64,000 nt of DNA, from positions 3,119,001-3,183,000 of the forward strand of contig JAEOAD010002712.1 of NCBI GenBank assembly GCA_036365145.1, given 5' to 3'. Each line of letters begins with the position of its first letter. The first letter of the stretch is position 1. The position numbers and the translations under genes are program-made. The notes beneath the pieces were generated by a model. It was not told the origin of the DNA. It saw only the letters and a list, made by a program, of their open reading frames with translations, and ran no database searches. This stretch comes from Orientallactaga sibirica. Lineage: Eukaryota > Chordata > Mammalia > Rodentia > Dipodidae. Shown piece by piece: positions 10,606 to 20,817 of the stretch.

Positions 10606-10776
10606 AGCTGGGCGTGGTGGCACACGCCTTTAATCCCAGCACTCGGGAGGCAGAGGTAGGAGGATCGCTGAGAGTTCGAGGCCACCCTGAGACTACATAG
10701 TTAATTCCAGGTCAGCCTGGGCCAGAGTGAAACCCTACCTCGAAAAACCAAAAACAAAACAAAACAAAACAAAACC
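10606..10776 (+). mobile_element. Young B1 SINE
   Basis: Full-length, starting AGCTGGGCGTGGTGGCACACG, with a (CAAAA)n tail. A (CAAA)n run (10,566-10,599) lies just upstream. It follows the previous B1 by about 70 bp in the same orientation. Confidence 0.93.
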
Positions 10777-12042
10777 TTAAAAGAGCTGGTAGTTAGATGT
10801 AAACAGAGTCCTATGCCCGCCACACACTGGTCACACAATATGGAGCATTGAGTGCAATGCCAGATTCTGAGGTCAGATTCATGAAGGGCGAAGGGACATG
10901 TCAAGGTACAAGTTGGGAGATAAACGTCTATAAGCTGTGTCCTGTAGAGAACTCAAGGATAGTTGGGGTGAAGGGAGATTTGGTACAATGCACGTGACCC
11001 TCGCTCCATGGAAAGAAGTGTTGTCATGGGAGAAACTCAGGTTCTTGTCCTGCAGTTCTGGAAACTTTGAATGGCAGTGACTTATGCAGGAGCTGATCTA
11101 AGAGTTTTCAAACAAAGAACTTTCTAAATAATAACATAAAACAGGAGGGAGCTTTCCAGAAAGGCCACAGGCTTGCAGCTCACCTGGAGACCCATGTCTC
11201 AGATGTCCTAGAGAGAAGAACCCACCCTGAAGAGAGCCCTGGCTCGGATGACCTGCCACATCCCTTCCAAAGCCCGCGCTGTACCACTTTGGTTTCCACG
11301 GCAGTGGAAATAAAGCACAAGTCCTTTGCCTGGAAAGCCGCCACCTTACCCTGGCTCAAGGAGGTGACCTGAAATGAGACTGGATTCCTCTGATGATGTG
11401 CAAGTGGTTGTTGTTCTTCTTGGAACACCTGATGAGTACCAAGTGTCATCAGGAGTGCTCTAGTTGCACGGCCAGGTCCTCAGCCCATTCTTACAGTCAG
11501 AGACCATATATTAACCCTCCCCACATAAGTGTGACCTTGCTGCATCGAAGGTGGGTACCTGTGGGCATGGCAAGACCCAAAGGAGTCAATGATGGACAGA
11601 ATGTTTGGGAGAATGTGTAGGCAGGAGTTTGAGGCTCTAATTAGAAGAGAAATGAGAGGATGGAAGCTGTTGGAGAGAGATGATAGGAACAGGTTTGCCT
11701 CACAGCTCTGTGTTAATGTGGACAGCTTGGCTGAGAAGAAGGGCTGCAGGGCAGTCTCCTGACTTGGAATTTCCTGCAAATGCATCCTATCATATCTGTA
11801 TTAACAGCTACGATACTTACATTACCCCCAACACATGGCTCTGCTTACATTAACACATCACATCAACTTAGATATCAGTGACTGCTATCTCCAGGGACCA
11901 GAGTCCAGAGATAGGAGGAACTGGCATCTTACATGGTACCTTGTCCACTGCCCCTTGCCCCGAGTGGCAGTTCCCAGCAGCCATCTGTTCAGCATGATTC
12001 GACCCTCTTGTCCTCAGCTGGATCATCTGGAATTGTGTTCTA
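10777..12042. other. No recognised feature
   Basis: About 1.27 kb largely free of recognisable repeats. Several open frames of 75-101 codons overlap on opposite strands and none has a recognisable domain. A possible single-copy block. Confidence 0.4.
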
Positions 12043-12053
12043 AGAGAGGGGCA

Positions 12054-12204
12054 GCCAGGCGTGGTGGCAAACGCCTTGAATCCCAGCATTTGGGAGACCA
12101 CAGGTAGGAGGACCACCATGAGTTCAAGGCCACCCTGAGACTACGGAGCAATTTCCAGGTCAGCCTAGGCTAGAGTGAGACCGTACCTCGAAAAACTAAC
12201 AAAA
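12054..12204 (+). mobile_element. B1 SINE
   Basis: CAGCCAGGCGTGGTGGCAAACG to CCGTACCTCGAAAAAC. Imperfect TSD, AGAGAGGGGCAG before and AGAGAGGTGCAG after. Confidence 0.9.
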
Positions 12205-12474
12205 AACCAGAGAGGTGCAGGCTTTCCCATGGGATGGGAGTGCTACTGTGGAAATGCTGTGGGTGACATATTCAGCTCTGCTGCCACAGAAGGAAGATAG
12301 AGAAAGAGAGAAGCAGATGCTCAGAGAGCAGCTGAGACAAGGAGAGGCCCTACTTGGCTCCTCCTGGGATCCTGCCTCCTTCCCTGGTTCTAGTCCTTTC
12401 TGGGATCTGACACCTTCCTGCCCCCTGCATTAAGAGCTAGGCTTGCACTGCTACATCAGATTTCTCCTTTTATC

Positions 12475-12563
12475 CATGTCGCCTGAGTGACTTGCATGCA
12501 GAAAGTGTTCTGTAAGCGAGCAGTGAGAATGCACCTATGCACTGAGCCATCTCCCCAGCCCAC
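12475..12563 (-). mobile_element. tRNA-type SINE fragment (ID/B4 head)
   Basis: Ends CACTGAGCCATCTCCCCAGCCC, the reversed head of an ID/B4-type SINE. Only the head and a little body remain. Confidence 0.55.
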
Positions 12564-13179
12564 AGGAGTTTTCTAACTGAAGACCTTTGCCCGCCTGTGC
12601 TGTAAGGAGAACAGCGTCCAACCCATTTTATTATAAAGGACACTGCCCAGACCTTGACTCCTTTGATCTGCTCCAGAGAGGCAGTGTTGGGGTGACACTT
12701 CCCACAAGGAGGTGTGGAGGGCAGGCATGCTCTTTGCTTCATCAAGGTCATGCCTCCTACATGTCCACTCTGCCAGCTGTGTGAGGCTGGCCTGTGGAGT
12801 TCAGCATCCCATCGTCTGTTCTCCCTGGAATGGCGGCTTCTCTCCTCTAACGCTGTTGTCCAGCTTTAGTGACAGGCCACAGAAGCAGCTCTTTGGACAG
12901 CTGGGGCTAGGATGTTGGCAGTGGCCCCAGTGCTGCCTCCCGCCCCTTCACACCTCGCGCCAGTCAGGGCTGTCACCTGCCTCCTCTTGGCCTCTGCCCA
13001 CAGGCTCTCCATCCGGTTAGCATCACCACGAACTTTGCACTGACATCTGGGAGGCCCCTCGTGACACACTCCTACTTGGATCTGCTTAAGTGCCTGTGTC
13101 CTACATCCAGCGCAGAGCCCTGGAGTCCTTTGTCCTCCATGGATCTGTGTCTCCTGTCCCTGCTACAGTGGATGGATGG

Positions 13180-13182
<3 letters not shown>
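12564..13182. other. No recognised feature
   Basis: About 620 bp. Short overlapping open frames (up to 102 codons) without motifs. Confidence 0.4.

Positions 13183-13210
<28 letters not shown>
13183..13210. repeat. (GT)n microsatellite
   Basis: Fourteen GT units at the distal end of a reverse B4-type SINE, the usual place for a CA/GT run in that family. Confidence 0.95.
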
Positions 13211-13213
<3 letters not shown>

Positions 13214-13745
13214 CATGCATGGATATATGTGTTCACATGTATGGGACCCCCATGCTTGTGTGCGGGCACATGTGCATGTGTGTATGTATACGTGTGCAGG
13301 TCAAAGGTTGACTCTGGCTATATACCTTGATTGTTCCCCCTTTACTGTCTGAGTCAGTAGGTCTCTCTAGATCTCTCCCTTGAACCCGCAGCTCACTGAC
13401 TCAGGTAGTCTAACTAGCCAGCTTAGCCAGCAGTTTCCTATTGTCACCTTCCCAGCGCCGGAAGAGTTCAGACAGGCTGCTGCATGCACCCAGCTTTTTT
13501 TTTTTTTTTGGTTTTTCGAGGTAGGGTCTCACTCTAGCTCAGGCTGACCTGGAATTCACTCTGTATTCTCAGGGTGGCCTCGAACTCACGGCGATCCTCC
13601 CACCTCTGCCTCCTGAGTGCTGGGATTAAAGGCGTGCACCACCATGCCCGGCTTTGCACCCAGCTTTTATGTGGATGCTGGGGGTCTGAACTCAAGTCCT
13701 TATGCTTCTGTGGCAAGCACTTTACTAACTGAGTCATGTCCCCAG
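13211..13745 (-). mobile_element. B4-type composite SINE split by a B1
   Basis: Reverse B4-like: ACGTGTGCAGGTCAAAGG on the left and CTGAACTCAAGTCCTTATGC with CTAACTGAGTCATGTCCCCA on the right. A B1 occupies 13,499-13,654, so the B4-type element is older. Confidence 0.65.
13499..13654 (-). mobile_element. Young B1 SINE nested in the B4-type element
   Basis: Reverse B1 from poly-T through GGTTTTTCGAGGTAGGGTC to CCACCATGCCCGGCT. TSD TGCACCCAGCTTTT at 13,485-13,498 and 13,655-13,668 is exact. Confidence 0.95.
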
Positions 13746-13814
13746 GCCTGAGGCCATCCTTCATAGCCGTCCATGGAGTGAGTGACTGAGTGAAGAAATG
13801 ACTGACTGAACCAG

Positions 13815-13917
13815 CTGTTCACTTATTCCTGATTACATATCTCTTCTCTCCTGTGGCTGCCTCCTCTCAGGAGTGGACACTCCTCTGACTTGCCAGAGCA
13901 GGTCGAACAAGAACGGA
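13815..13917 (+). repeat. Mosaic duplication, copy A
   Basis: Three blocks in the order Y-X-Z: Y 13,815-13,839, X 13,839-13,880 (42 nt), Z 13,879-13,917 (39 nt). The same blocks occur downstream as X 14,196-14,237, Y 14,309-14,332 and Z 14,338-14,376. X and Z are identical between copies; Y has one indel. There is no mobile-element hallmark. Confidence 0.9.
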
Positions 13918-14195
13918 CGGGCAGTGGCTGCTCACCACTCAGCCCGTCTTCTCCCACTGTTCCTCCACGCTGATGTACCAATGTAGTGCTGCCCTTCACT
14001 GCTGCTCGTCAGGACCATTTCATCTGCGTTGTGTCTTTTCAAAGACCTTCTCGGCTTTCCTTGTCACACCTAGCACCAGGCTGCACGTGCAGTGGGTGTC
14101 CATCCACGGGTCATTGTGTTTTGTTTCCTAGCTCTGTGTAATAACCCTCCTTGGACTTATTCCTGGCAGGGAACTTCTCAGATGGTCATGTCCTT

Positions 14196-14376
14196 ATCTC
14201 TTCTCTCCTGTGGCTGCCTCCTCTCAGGAGTGGACACAGTGCCACTTAAATGACCGTTGACCCAAGCAGTGGAGAAAGGAGTATACTTGAACAACCAGAC
14301 GGGGCATCTGTTCACTTGTCCTGATTACATACCCCGCACTCCTCTGACTTGCCAGAGCAGGTCGAACAAGAACGGA
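14196..14376 (+). repeat. Mosaic duplication, copy B
   Basis: Holds block X, then about 70 bp of other sequence, then Y and Z separated by five bases (CCCGC). In copy A block X sits where those five bases are. High identity implies a recent event. Confidence 0.9.
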
Positions 14377-14502
14377 AGTGGCTGCTGGGAGATCACCAGA
14401 GGCCCTGCCAGTCAGGCAACAGGTGCACACAGTGCTCTGGTGATCTGGTGACTGCCCTCGGGGGCACCTCTGCTCCCCTCTGTGGCCTCAGCTACAGACT
14501 GT

Positions 14503-14669
14503 GCAGTCTGAGGAGCGTGTCACGATGCACACATGCAGTCTGAGGAGCGTGTCACGATGCACACATGCAGTCTGAGGAGCGTGTCACGATGCACACATGC
14601 AGTCTGAGGAGCGTGTCACGATGCACACATGCAGTCTGAGGAGGAGCGTGTCACGTGTCACAACACATG
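14503..14669. repeat. 32-bp minisatellite
   Basis: Four perfect 32-bp units start at 14,503, 14,535, 14,567 and 14,599. A fifth, degenerate unit starts at 14,631. Each unit begins GCAGTCTGAGGAGCGTGTCA. There are no spacers between units, so this is not a CRISPR array. Confidence 0.97.
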
Positions 14670-14756
14670 CAACACAGACTCTTTGCAGCCTCTCCTTATC
14701 CGTGATGTGACTGACCACCTCACACCGTCCAAGATGCTCTAAATTAACATTTTCCC

Positions 14757-14812
14757 TATCATGATGGACTTTCTAGATTGTAAGCCAAAGTAAATCTCTC
14801 CTTCTTTAAAAA
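14757..14812 (+). mobile_element. Possible LTR end fragment
   Basis: ATCATGATGGACTTTCTAGA then TTGTAAGCCAAAGTAAATCTC resembles the polyadenylation zone of rodent MaLR-type LTRs. Too short for a firm call. Confidence 0.45.
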
Positions 14813-14823
14813 AAAATCACGCT

Positions 14824-15125
14824 GGGGCTGGAGCAATGGCTGTGTTGAGAGCACTTCCTGTGCCAGCCTGAGGAGCCTGAGAGATGCTGGAGTTCGATCC
14901 TCAGGACCCACGTAGCCGCCTAGTGCGGCCAGGAGAGTCTGCAACCTCAGTCCCAAGGGGGAGCAGAGTCACTGGTAAACTCCAGGATCAATAGGGGACC
15001 CTAGTTAGAAGAGCAATGCAGTGGGACCTCCAAGTTTCCACCCTGGCTATGGAAAGTGAGTAGGTGCAACATGGGCACATCCATGTGCATATACCACACA
15101 CACACACACACACACACATCATGCA
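14824..15125 (+). mobile_element. B4-type SINE
   Basis: GGGGCTGGAGCAATGGCTG head, GTTCGATCCTCAGGACCC (B box), a B1-like middle and a (CA)n run at 15,094-15,117. This head-B1-CA layout is the composite B4/ID_B1 design. Confidence 0.75.
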
Positions 15126-15186
15126 CTTAAAATACATATAATTTTTATTTGTCAATTATACCAAAATAAAGCTGGAAAAAAAAAAA

Positions 15187-15328
15187 CAGGTGTGGTGGTA
15201 TATGCCTGTAATCCCTGCCCTTGGGCGGTAGAGGAGAGAGGATCAGGAATTCAAGGTCAGCCTCATCTACATAGTAAGTCTGAGGCCATCCTGGGCTACA
15301 TGAGACCCTGTTTCAAAAAATGAAATAA
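15187..15328 (+). mobile_element. Old B1 SINE
   Basis: ACAGGTGTGGTGGTATATGCC to GACCCTGTTTCAAAAAATG. The body fits an older rodent B1. Confidence 0.75.
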
Positions 15329-15330
15329 TG

Positions 15331-15493
15331 GGCCAGGTGTGGTGGCGCACGCCTTTAACCCCAATGCTTGGGAGGCAGAGGTAGGAGGATTGCCTTGAGT
15401 TCGAGGCCACCCTGAGACTCCATAGTGAATTCCAGATCAGCCTGAGCTAGAGTGAGACCCTACCTCAGAAAACCAAAAAAAAAAAAAAAAAAA

Positions 15494-15524
<31 letters not shown>

Positions 15525-15530
15525 GAAGGA
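15331..15530 (+). mobile_element. Young B1 SINE with (GAAA)n tail
   Basis: Full-length B1 from GGCCAGGTGTGGTGGCGC to CTACCTCAGAAAACC, then a poly-A that grades into (GAAA)n at about 15,495-15,530. Confidence 0.92.
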
Positions 15531-15656
15531 AGGGAGAAAAAACTTTTCCACATTGAGTCATTGGATAATAAGCCTGTAGCCAGAACTGAAAACGTTAAAA
15601 TAAAAATAAATGCATTGCCTTAATCATTAAAAAGAGATTTGTGAACTCAATTGGAT

Positions 15657-15822
15657 TTTGTTTTGTTTTGTTTTTTTTTGTTTTTCGAGGTAGGGTCTCA
15701 CTCTAGCCAAGGCTGACCTGGAATTCACTATGTAGTCTCAGGGTGGCCTTGAACTCACGGCGATCCTCCTACCTCTGCCTCCTGAGTGCAGGGATTAAAG
15801 GCGTGGCCATCATGCCCAGCTT
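15657..15822 (-). mobile_element. Young B1 SINE
   Basis: Reverse B1 with (TTTTG)n tail complement, TTTTCGAGGTAGGGTCTCAC and AGGCGTGGCCATCATGCCC. Confidence 0.92.
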
Positions 15823-15879
15823 GTTATAGACAAAATATCTATTCTGTTTAGCTCTGAGTTTTTGTACAGTAACCTGAAT

Positions 15880-15966
15880 CTATTCTATTCTATTCTATTC
15901 TATTCTATTCTATTCTATTCTATTCTATTCTATTCTACTCTACTCTACTCTACTCTATTCTATTCT
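15880..15966. repeat. (TATTC)n pentanucleotide repeat with TACTC block
   Basis: About 17 pentamer units. The run is TATTC except for a block of TACTC units near 15,936-15,955, so variant units cluster. Confidence 0.97.
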
Positions 15967-15969
15967 TTA

Positions 15970-16198
15970 CTTATTTGCAAGGAGAGGGTTGGGGAGGTAG
16001 AGAGAGAGCGAGAGAGCGAGAGAGCGAGAGAGAGAGAGAGAGAATAGGTCCACCAGGACCTTTAGCCACTGCAAAAGAATTCCAGATGCATGTGGTACTT
16101 TGTGTATCTAGCTTTACGTGGTACTGGAGAATTGAACTCAGGTCATTAGACTTTGCAGGCAAGCTCCTTAACCACTGAGCCATTTCTCAAGCCCCCTC
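15970..16198 (-). mobile_element. Dip SINE with 13-bp TSD
   Basis: Reverse Dip with (GAGAGAGC)n tract, TTTAGCCACTGCAAAAG and CCACTGAGCCATTTCTCAAG. TSD ATTCTATTCTTTA at 15,957-15,969 and 16,199-16,211. The target word is the same pentamer as the adjacent microsatellite. Confidence 0.92.
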
Positions 16199-16245
16199 AT
16201 TCTATTCTTTAACTGGAAAGCTTGAGACTAAAAGTTTGGCGATTA

Positions 16246-16384
16246 GGATCTGGTGGCACATGTCTGTAATCCTAGCTACTAGGAAGTCTGAGGCAGGAAA
16301 CTCAGGAGTGCAAGGGAGGACCCACACAGACTGAATTCAAGACCAGCTGGGCAGTATAGTGAGAAGCTGTATCAAAATAAAAGA
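16246..16384 (+). mobile_element. Old B1-type SINE
   Basis: ATCTGGTGGCACATGTCTG, AATCCTAGCTACTAGGAAG, CAAGACCAGCTGGGCAG. Diverged, with an internal extra stretch. Confidence 0.6.
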
Positions 16385-16388
16385 CAAT

Positions 16389-16685
16389 GGGCTGGAGAGA
16401 TGGCTTAGGGGTTAAGGTGCCTGCCTCCTAAGCCTAAGAACACTGGTTCCAATCTCCAGCGGTTCCAATCTTCAGGTCCCAGGTTTAGCCAGATGCAAAG
16501 TGACGCAAGGGCGCAATGCTGCACTTGACCACAAGGGGGCGCACACATCTGGATTTCGTTCACAGCAGCTGAGACACTGCTGGTGTGCCCATCTCTGTCT
16601 TCCTCTCTCTCTCTCTCCCTGTCTCTCTCTCTGTCTCTCTCTCTGTGTCTCTCTCCAAAAAAAAAATAATAAAAAGTTAAAAAAA
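16389..16685 (+). mobile_element. Dip SINE, variant 2
   Basis: Head GGGCTGGAGAGATGGCTTAG, then a variant middle: GCAAAGTGACGCAAGGGCGC, CACTTGACCACAAGGGGGCG and TTCACAGCAGCTGAGAC. The CCTCTCTCTCT tract and AAATAATAAAAAG tail differ from standard Dip. Three or four more copies of this variant are present. Confidence 0.9.
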
Positions 16686-16693
16686 AAGACAAA

Positions 16694-16786
16694 AAGAGCT
16701 GAGGATGTAGCTCCGTGGTACAGCGCTTGCTTAGCATGGACAGGGCTATGGATTCAATCCCTATTACTGCAAACAACAGCAGCGAT
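16694..16786 (+). mobile_element. ID-type tRNA-derived SINE
   Basis: AGCTGAGGATGTAGCTCCGT then GGTACAGCGCTTGCTTAGCA and GGATTCAATCCCTATTACTG. It resembles the tRNA-Ala-derived ID head with A and B boxes. Short and diverged. Confidence 0.75.
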
Positions 16787-16829
16787 AAATCGGAGGTAAT
16801 ACAGCTCTAATTGTCCATCAGCATCTGTT

Positions 16830-17168
16830 CCTTTCTTTGTCCCAGTTACTTCTCCCAGCCTTCCTTGCAGTGAGATATGGCCAAGAAGCTAAAGTCCCTC
16901 CCGAGGAACAAGAGCATCCATGCTGCATGTGACCTCTTGGCTTATCTCTTCATGCCTGGCCGTCTCCTCCTCAGTCTCTCTCCCCTTCTCACAGCAGCCG
17001 TGACATGAACACTAGGAGATGGAGGAAGTGTGGCTCCTCCTATACTCGGGTGTCACAGAGCCACCCACGGCCTAAAAAGCTCCCCCTAAATGATTACATG
17101 AGGAAAAAGTCATCTTCTGTCTCTGTTAACAGGCTCTACTGGAGCAATCTACCTTACCCTAATGAATA
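16830..17168 (+). mobile_element. Possible ancient LTR (MLT1-like)
   Basis: CCCAGCCTTCCTTGCAGTGA with ATATGGCC near the start and TCTGTTAACAGGCTCTACTG near the end resemble MaLR-type LTR consensus ends. The middle is too diverged for me to confirm. Confidence 0.45.
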
Positions 17169-17530
17169 TAGAAACTGACAGAGAAAAGGCATTGTAGTTG
17201 AACAACCTAAAATATGTGGCATTGTCTTAGCAAAACTGGTGCTGTGTACTGGAAAGGTGGTGCCCTTTTATTCTGTAGCAAAAAAAAAAAAAAAAAAAAA
17301 AATTGACAACATAGCTGCCTGCAAATGTTTGAAGGACAATAGAAAGGTCTATTGCTTTTGTTTCTCAAACAAGAAATCAATGAGAGTTGCTCAGAGCATT
17401 TCCGGAAGGCCTCTTGAAACTTCTCCCCCAGACTGAGATGCAAGCTTGAGGCAAAGATGAGACTAAGGCTCTATCTAAGAGCTCATACTTGAAGCCTGAT
17501 ATTTCAGATGGACTCCAGGCATCCACTTTT

Positions 17531-17578
17531 TAAAAAAATATTTTATTATTTATTTATTTATGAGAGAGTGATACAGAA

Positions 17579-17615
<37 letters not shown>

Positions 17616-17770
17616 GGTGCACCAGGGCCTCCAGCCAATGCAAACAAATTCCAGATGCACGCACCCCCTTGCGCATCTGGTTTACGTGGGTCCTGGAGAA
17701 TCAAGCCTCGAACCGGGGTCCTTAGGCTTCATAGGCAAGCATTTAACCGCTAAGCCATCTCTCCAGCCCC
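17531..17770 (-). mobile_element. Dip SINE with 14-bp TSD
   Basis: Reverse Dip with TTATTTATTTATGAGAGAG, a long GA run, and GCTAAGCCATCTCTCCAGCC. TSD AGGCATCCACTTTT at 17,517-17,530 and 17,771-17,784 is exact. Confidence 0.95.
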
Positions 17771-17784
17771 AGGCATCCACTTTT

Positions 17785-18404
17785 AAATGATGAGATCATG
17801 GGTTGATGGAGGGTAGAATACATCAGCTTCAAGAACTAGATCTCAAGAGAGTTTGGGGAGCGGGCTGAAGTGTCTTAGTTTTTGGATATATTATGTTGTC
17901 AAAGAAATTACAGACTTTGTCACCTTAAAAAGTCTGCATGTGTTTATGCCTTAAAGCAAATCTCACAGTTCCAAGGAAGATTTATCCCAAAGCTCACCTC
18001 AAATGATACAAGATGGGGTAAGGAGTGAAGAACTGCCCAGCAGACAAAGCCATCAGGGACAAGGGACAAGGGACAAGGGACACACATCTTCCTGCCAACT
18101 CCCGTTAACCATGCTGTCGCAAAGATGTATTTACCCATTCTATTGACGATAGATATTTAGGGTTTATTTTGCTGTTGTGCTATAAACGTCCTTTTTGCTT
18201 GTTTTGCTGTGTGCTTTCTCGTTCACTTTTCTTAGAGAATGGACTTGTTTCCACACTTCCCTGGGTCTGTGTTTGTGTACATTGATGAGTCATGGGTACT
18301 TCATTCAAAGTGCTGGCTCAGTTGCATACTTCATGCACTGTATCTGTGTTCCCTTTGATTCAGTCTTGTCTGTATTGATCTTCAGAAGTGTTGAGTTTGG
18401 CAAA
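17785..18404. other. No recognised feature
   Basis: About 620 bp. The only structure is four GGGACAA heptamers at 18,057-18,080. Part of a 161-codon plus-strand open frame (18,195-18,680) lies here, but it runs on into a SINE. Confidence 0.4.
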
Positions 18405-18697
18405 TGTTTTAAAATGTTTGTGTTTCTATGCATGCATACATGTATGGGGAGCAGTGTGTGTGTCACAGGGTGCATGTGGAGGTCAGAGGACACCTCAGAG
18501 TATTGGTTTCTCCTTCCACCATCTTTGACCCAGGGCCTCTCTTGTTGTTTTGCCCCTGGGAAGTGTAGCTGGTATTCTCCTAGCCCTGTCTCCCATCGCC
18601 AGGGGTGCGTTGGTACTGCAGACACCTGCATCTGGATTTACATGGGTCTGGCTTGGGGAACAAGCACTGTTAACCACTGAGCCATCTCCCCAGCCCC
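18405..18697 (-). mobile_element. B4-type SINE
   Basis: Reverse: GTGTGTGTCACAGGGTGCAT, GGAGGTCAGAGGACACCTC, ACCACTGAGCCATCTCCCCA. A loose flank match (GAGTTTGGCAAA before, AAGTTTGCCAAC after) may be its TSD. Confidence 0.75.
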
Positions 18698-19089
18698 AAG
18701 TTTGCCAACCTTGTGTCTGTCTACCACTATACCATTGAGATTTAATTTACAATGAATTACTATCAAAGCTGAATAACTTTGCATATTGTTTATTGGCCAG
18801 TTGAATTTTCTTTCATGACATTAACTTTTGGATAGAGCTATTGGGTTGTCTGTCTTTTTTCATTTTAATTTGTAGCTGTTTTTTTTTTTTTAACCTAAGA
18901 ATTGATCATTTACACAATGCTGAACATATTTTCTCTGGCCCCCTTGTTGTATGGAAGGTAGGAAGCACCATTACCACAGTAAATGGAGGTGGGAGGAAAG
19001 CAGACAAACAGTGTGACATCCTGCCAGGAACCACTACTCTTGCATAGAGTGGGAGATGATTTATCTTCAAAGAAGGAAAGACTGCCACC

Positions 19090-19335
19090 TGTGACTGCAT
19101 GGGTGAATCTGGAGGACACCGTGTTTAGTGACATAAGCCAGGCACACAATGATCTCATATGTGGACTTTAAACAAGTTAAATACATACAAAGAAAGAAAA
19201 ATGGTGCTTATCAGGTACTGAGGCAGGAGGACCAAAAGACACAAATTTCAGACAGGAGGGATAAATTCAAGAGACCTATTGTAGTTCATGAGACTATAAT
19301 TTATGATAATATATTATGTACTTGACTATCAGGAG
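19090..19335 (+). mobile_element. Old L1 fragment (ORF2 end and 3' UTR)
   Basis: GTGAATCTGGAGGACACCGT, GACATAAGCCAGGCACACAA and GATCTCATATGTGGACTTTA are hallmark words of the L1 ORF2 C-terminus and adjacent UTR. Diverged and 5'-truncated. Confidence 0.75.
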
Positions 19336-20130
19336 GAAGGAAAGCAGAGAGGGAAACTGTAGTCGTTCTTAATCCACATCCAAAGAAGAAGAAAATAACC
19401 AGAAACTTCTTGGAAATTGCATCATTCCAAAGGATGGGACTTTTCAGCTCTAACATTTGGTGATTGAATCCGTATTGGTAGTATCTCACCCTACATGTAA
19501 ATCACAGTTATTGACTAGGGTGATCCCAGAGTTTCCATGAGGAAGTAATCAATTTAAAACCTGATGAATGCTGAGATGATAATTATATTGCTATCTATGC
19601 AGTTGCAGTTCAAAGTCTAGAGAAAGGGAGTGTCTGTGAGCTAAGATTTGCCAGTACTCATCGAGGAATTCCTCAGAGAGCTGGACTGGGTAGACAGGAA
19701 CATTCCTGACACTTCAGGAAGCTCTGTGTCCATTTTTAAAATTGAGAAGCCACCCCCATGGGAGCCTCCAGTGAGGAAGGGCACATGGGAACTTGTGTGG
19801 GAAGCTGCTACCAAGGAACTCTGCCTGCCCACACAGCCAGGGACCAGGCAAGAGCTGTACCAGAGGCATGGCTCCTCCCACCTAGCAGGCACCATGATGG
19901 ATACAGGGTTGAAGCACAAGCCCCACACCATTAGAGCGCATCACGTCACAAGTCACTTACTAAGCCACCCTTTGGGCCCATGTAGATGAGAAAGCAGAGG
20001 TAAGGGAAGGGATCAGCATTGAACCACTTCAGTGGTTTCTGGGCCATCTCCCCTTTGTCCTGGCATCATCTTCAGACTGTCCCTTACTGTAACAAAGCAG
20101 CTTTTAAGACAACAGGACTTTAAAAGGGAC
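19336..20130. other. No recognised feature
   Basis: About 800 bp after the L1 end. A 113-codon open frame (19,648-19,989) shows no family motif and I do not call it a gene. Confidence 0.4.
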
Positions 20131-20137
20131 AGTTTCA

Positions 20138-20374
20138 GCTGGAGAGATGGCTTAGTGGTTAAGTTACTTTCCTGCAAAGCCTAAGGACTCATGTTCGACT
20201 CTCCAGGTCCCACATAAGCCGTAAGCACAAGGCGACATAAGCATGCAAAGTTGTACATGCACACAGATGGCACACGTGTGTAGAGTTCAATTGTAGTGGC
20301 TAGAGGCCCTGGCATGCTAATTTCTCTCTCTCATTAAAAAAGAAAAAAAAACTAAAAAAAAAAAAAAAAAAAAA
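20138..20374 (+). mobile_element. Dip SINE, variant 3
   Basis: AGCTGGAGAGATGGCTTAGT head, B-box-like TTCGACTCTCC, long linker with CACAAGGCGACATAAGCATG, TTCAATTGTAGTGGC, short CT tract and long A tail. Confidence 0.88.
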
Positions 20375-20435
20375 GAGATGCTTTCTATGCAGAGATCCTA
20401 GCCCTGTGTGCCTTGTCATTCACTGGTTCAAATGG

Positions 20436-20628
20436 GACACTGTGGTTTAGGTGTGTCCTGTCCCCCAAGCACAATGGGAGGCTTGCTCCCATTGTGGTGG
20501 TGTTAAGAGAGACGGGCCCTTTAAGAGGTAGGGTCTAGCAAAAGATGGCCAAGTCACCGAGGATATCTCCAGTTCTTATAGGACTCTAGTTTATTCCCAT
20601 GAGAGTGAGTTGTTTAAGAATGTTTTTA
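20436..20628 (+). mobile_element. MaLR-type LTR, left part
   Basis: CACTGTGGTTTAGGTGTGTCC then TGTCCCCCAAGCACAATGGG and CTTTAAGAGGTAGGGTC follow the MST/MLT pattern. The right part of what appears to be the same LTR lies at about 21,925-22,185. The gap is filled by SINEs and a 7SK pseudogene. Confidence 0.65.
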
Positions 20629-20631
20629 AAA

Positions 20632-20816
20632 TGGGGCTGGGAATAGGAGACATGGCGTAGCAGTCAAAGGCACTTGCTTGCAAAGTCTGATGACCCAGGT
20701 TTGATAACCCAGTATCACATAAGACTAGATGCACAAACTGGCACATGGCTCTGGAGTTTGTTTGCAGTGGCAGGAGGACTGGCACATCCATTTTCTCAGT
20801 AAATAAATAAATAAAA
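20632..20816 (+). mobile_element. Dip SINE, diverged
   Basis: GGGGCTGGGAATAGGAGACA head with GTAGCAGTCAAAGGCACTTG, GCTCTGGAGTTTGTTTGCAG and an AAATAAATAAATAAA tail. First of three consecutive same-strand Dip copies. Confidence 0.85.
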
Positions 20817-20817
20817 T

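Noticed and set aside
13061..13330. Cys-Val repeat protein frame over the GT run
   Set aside because: The residues come from translating a (GT)n microsatellite.
14503..14669. CRISPR-like direct repeats
   Set aside because: Units are contiguous with no spacers, and the DNA is clearly mammalian. It is a minisatellite.
18195..18680. 161-codon plus-strand open frame
   Set aside because: Its second half lies in a B4-type SINE and its first half has no motif.
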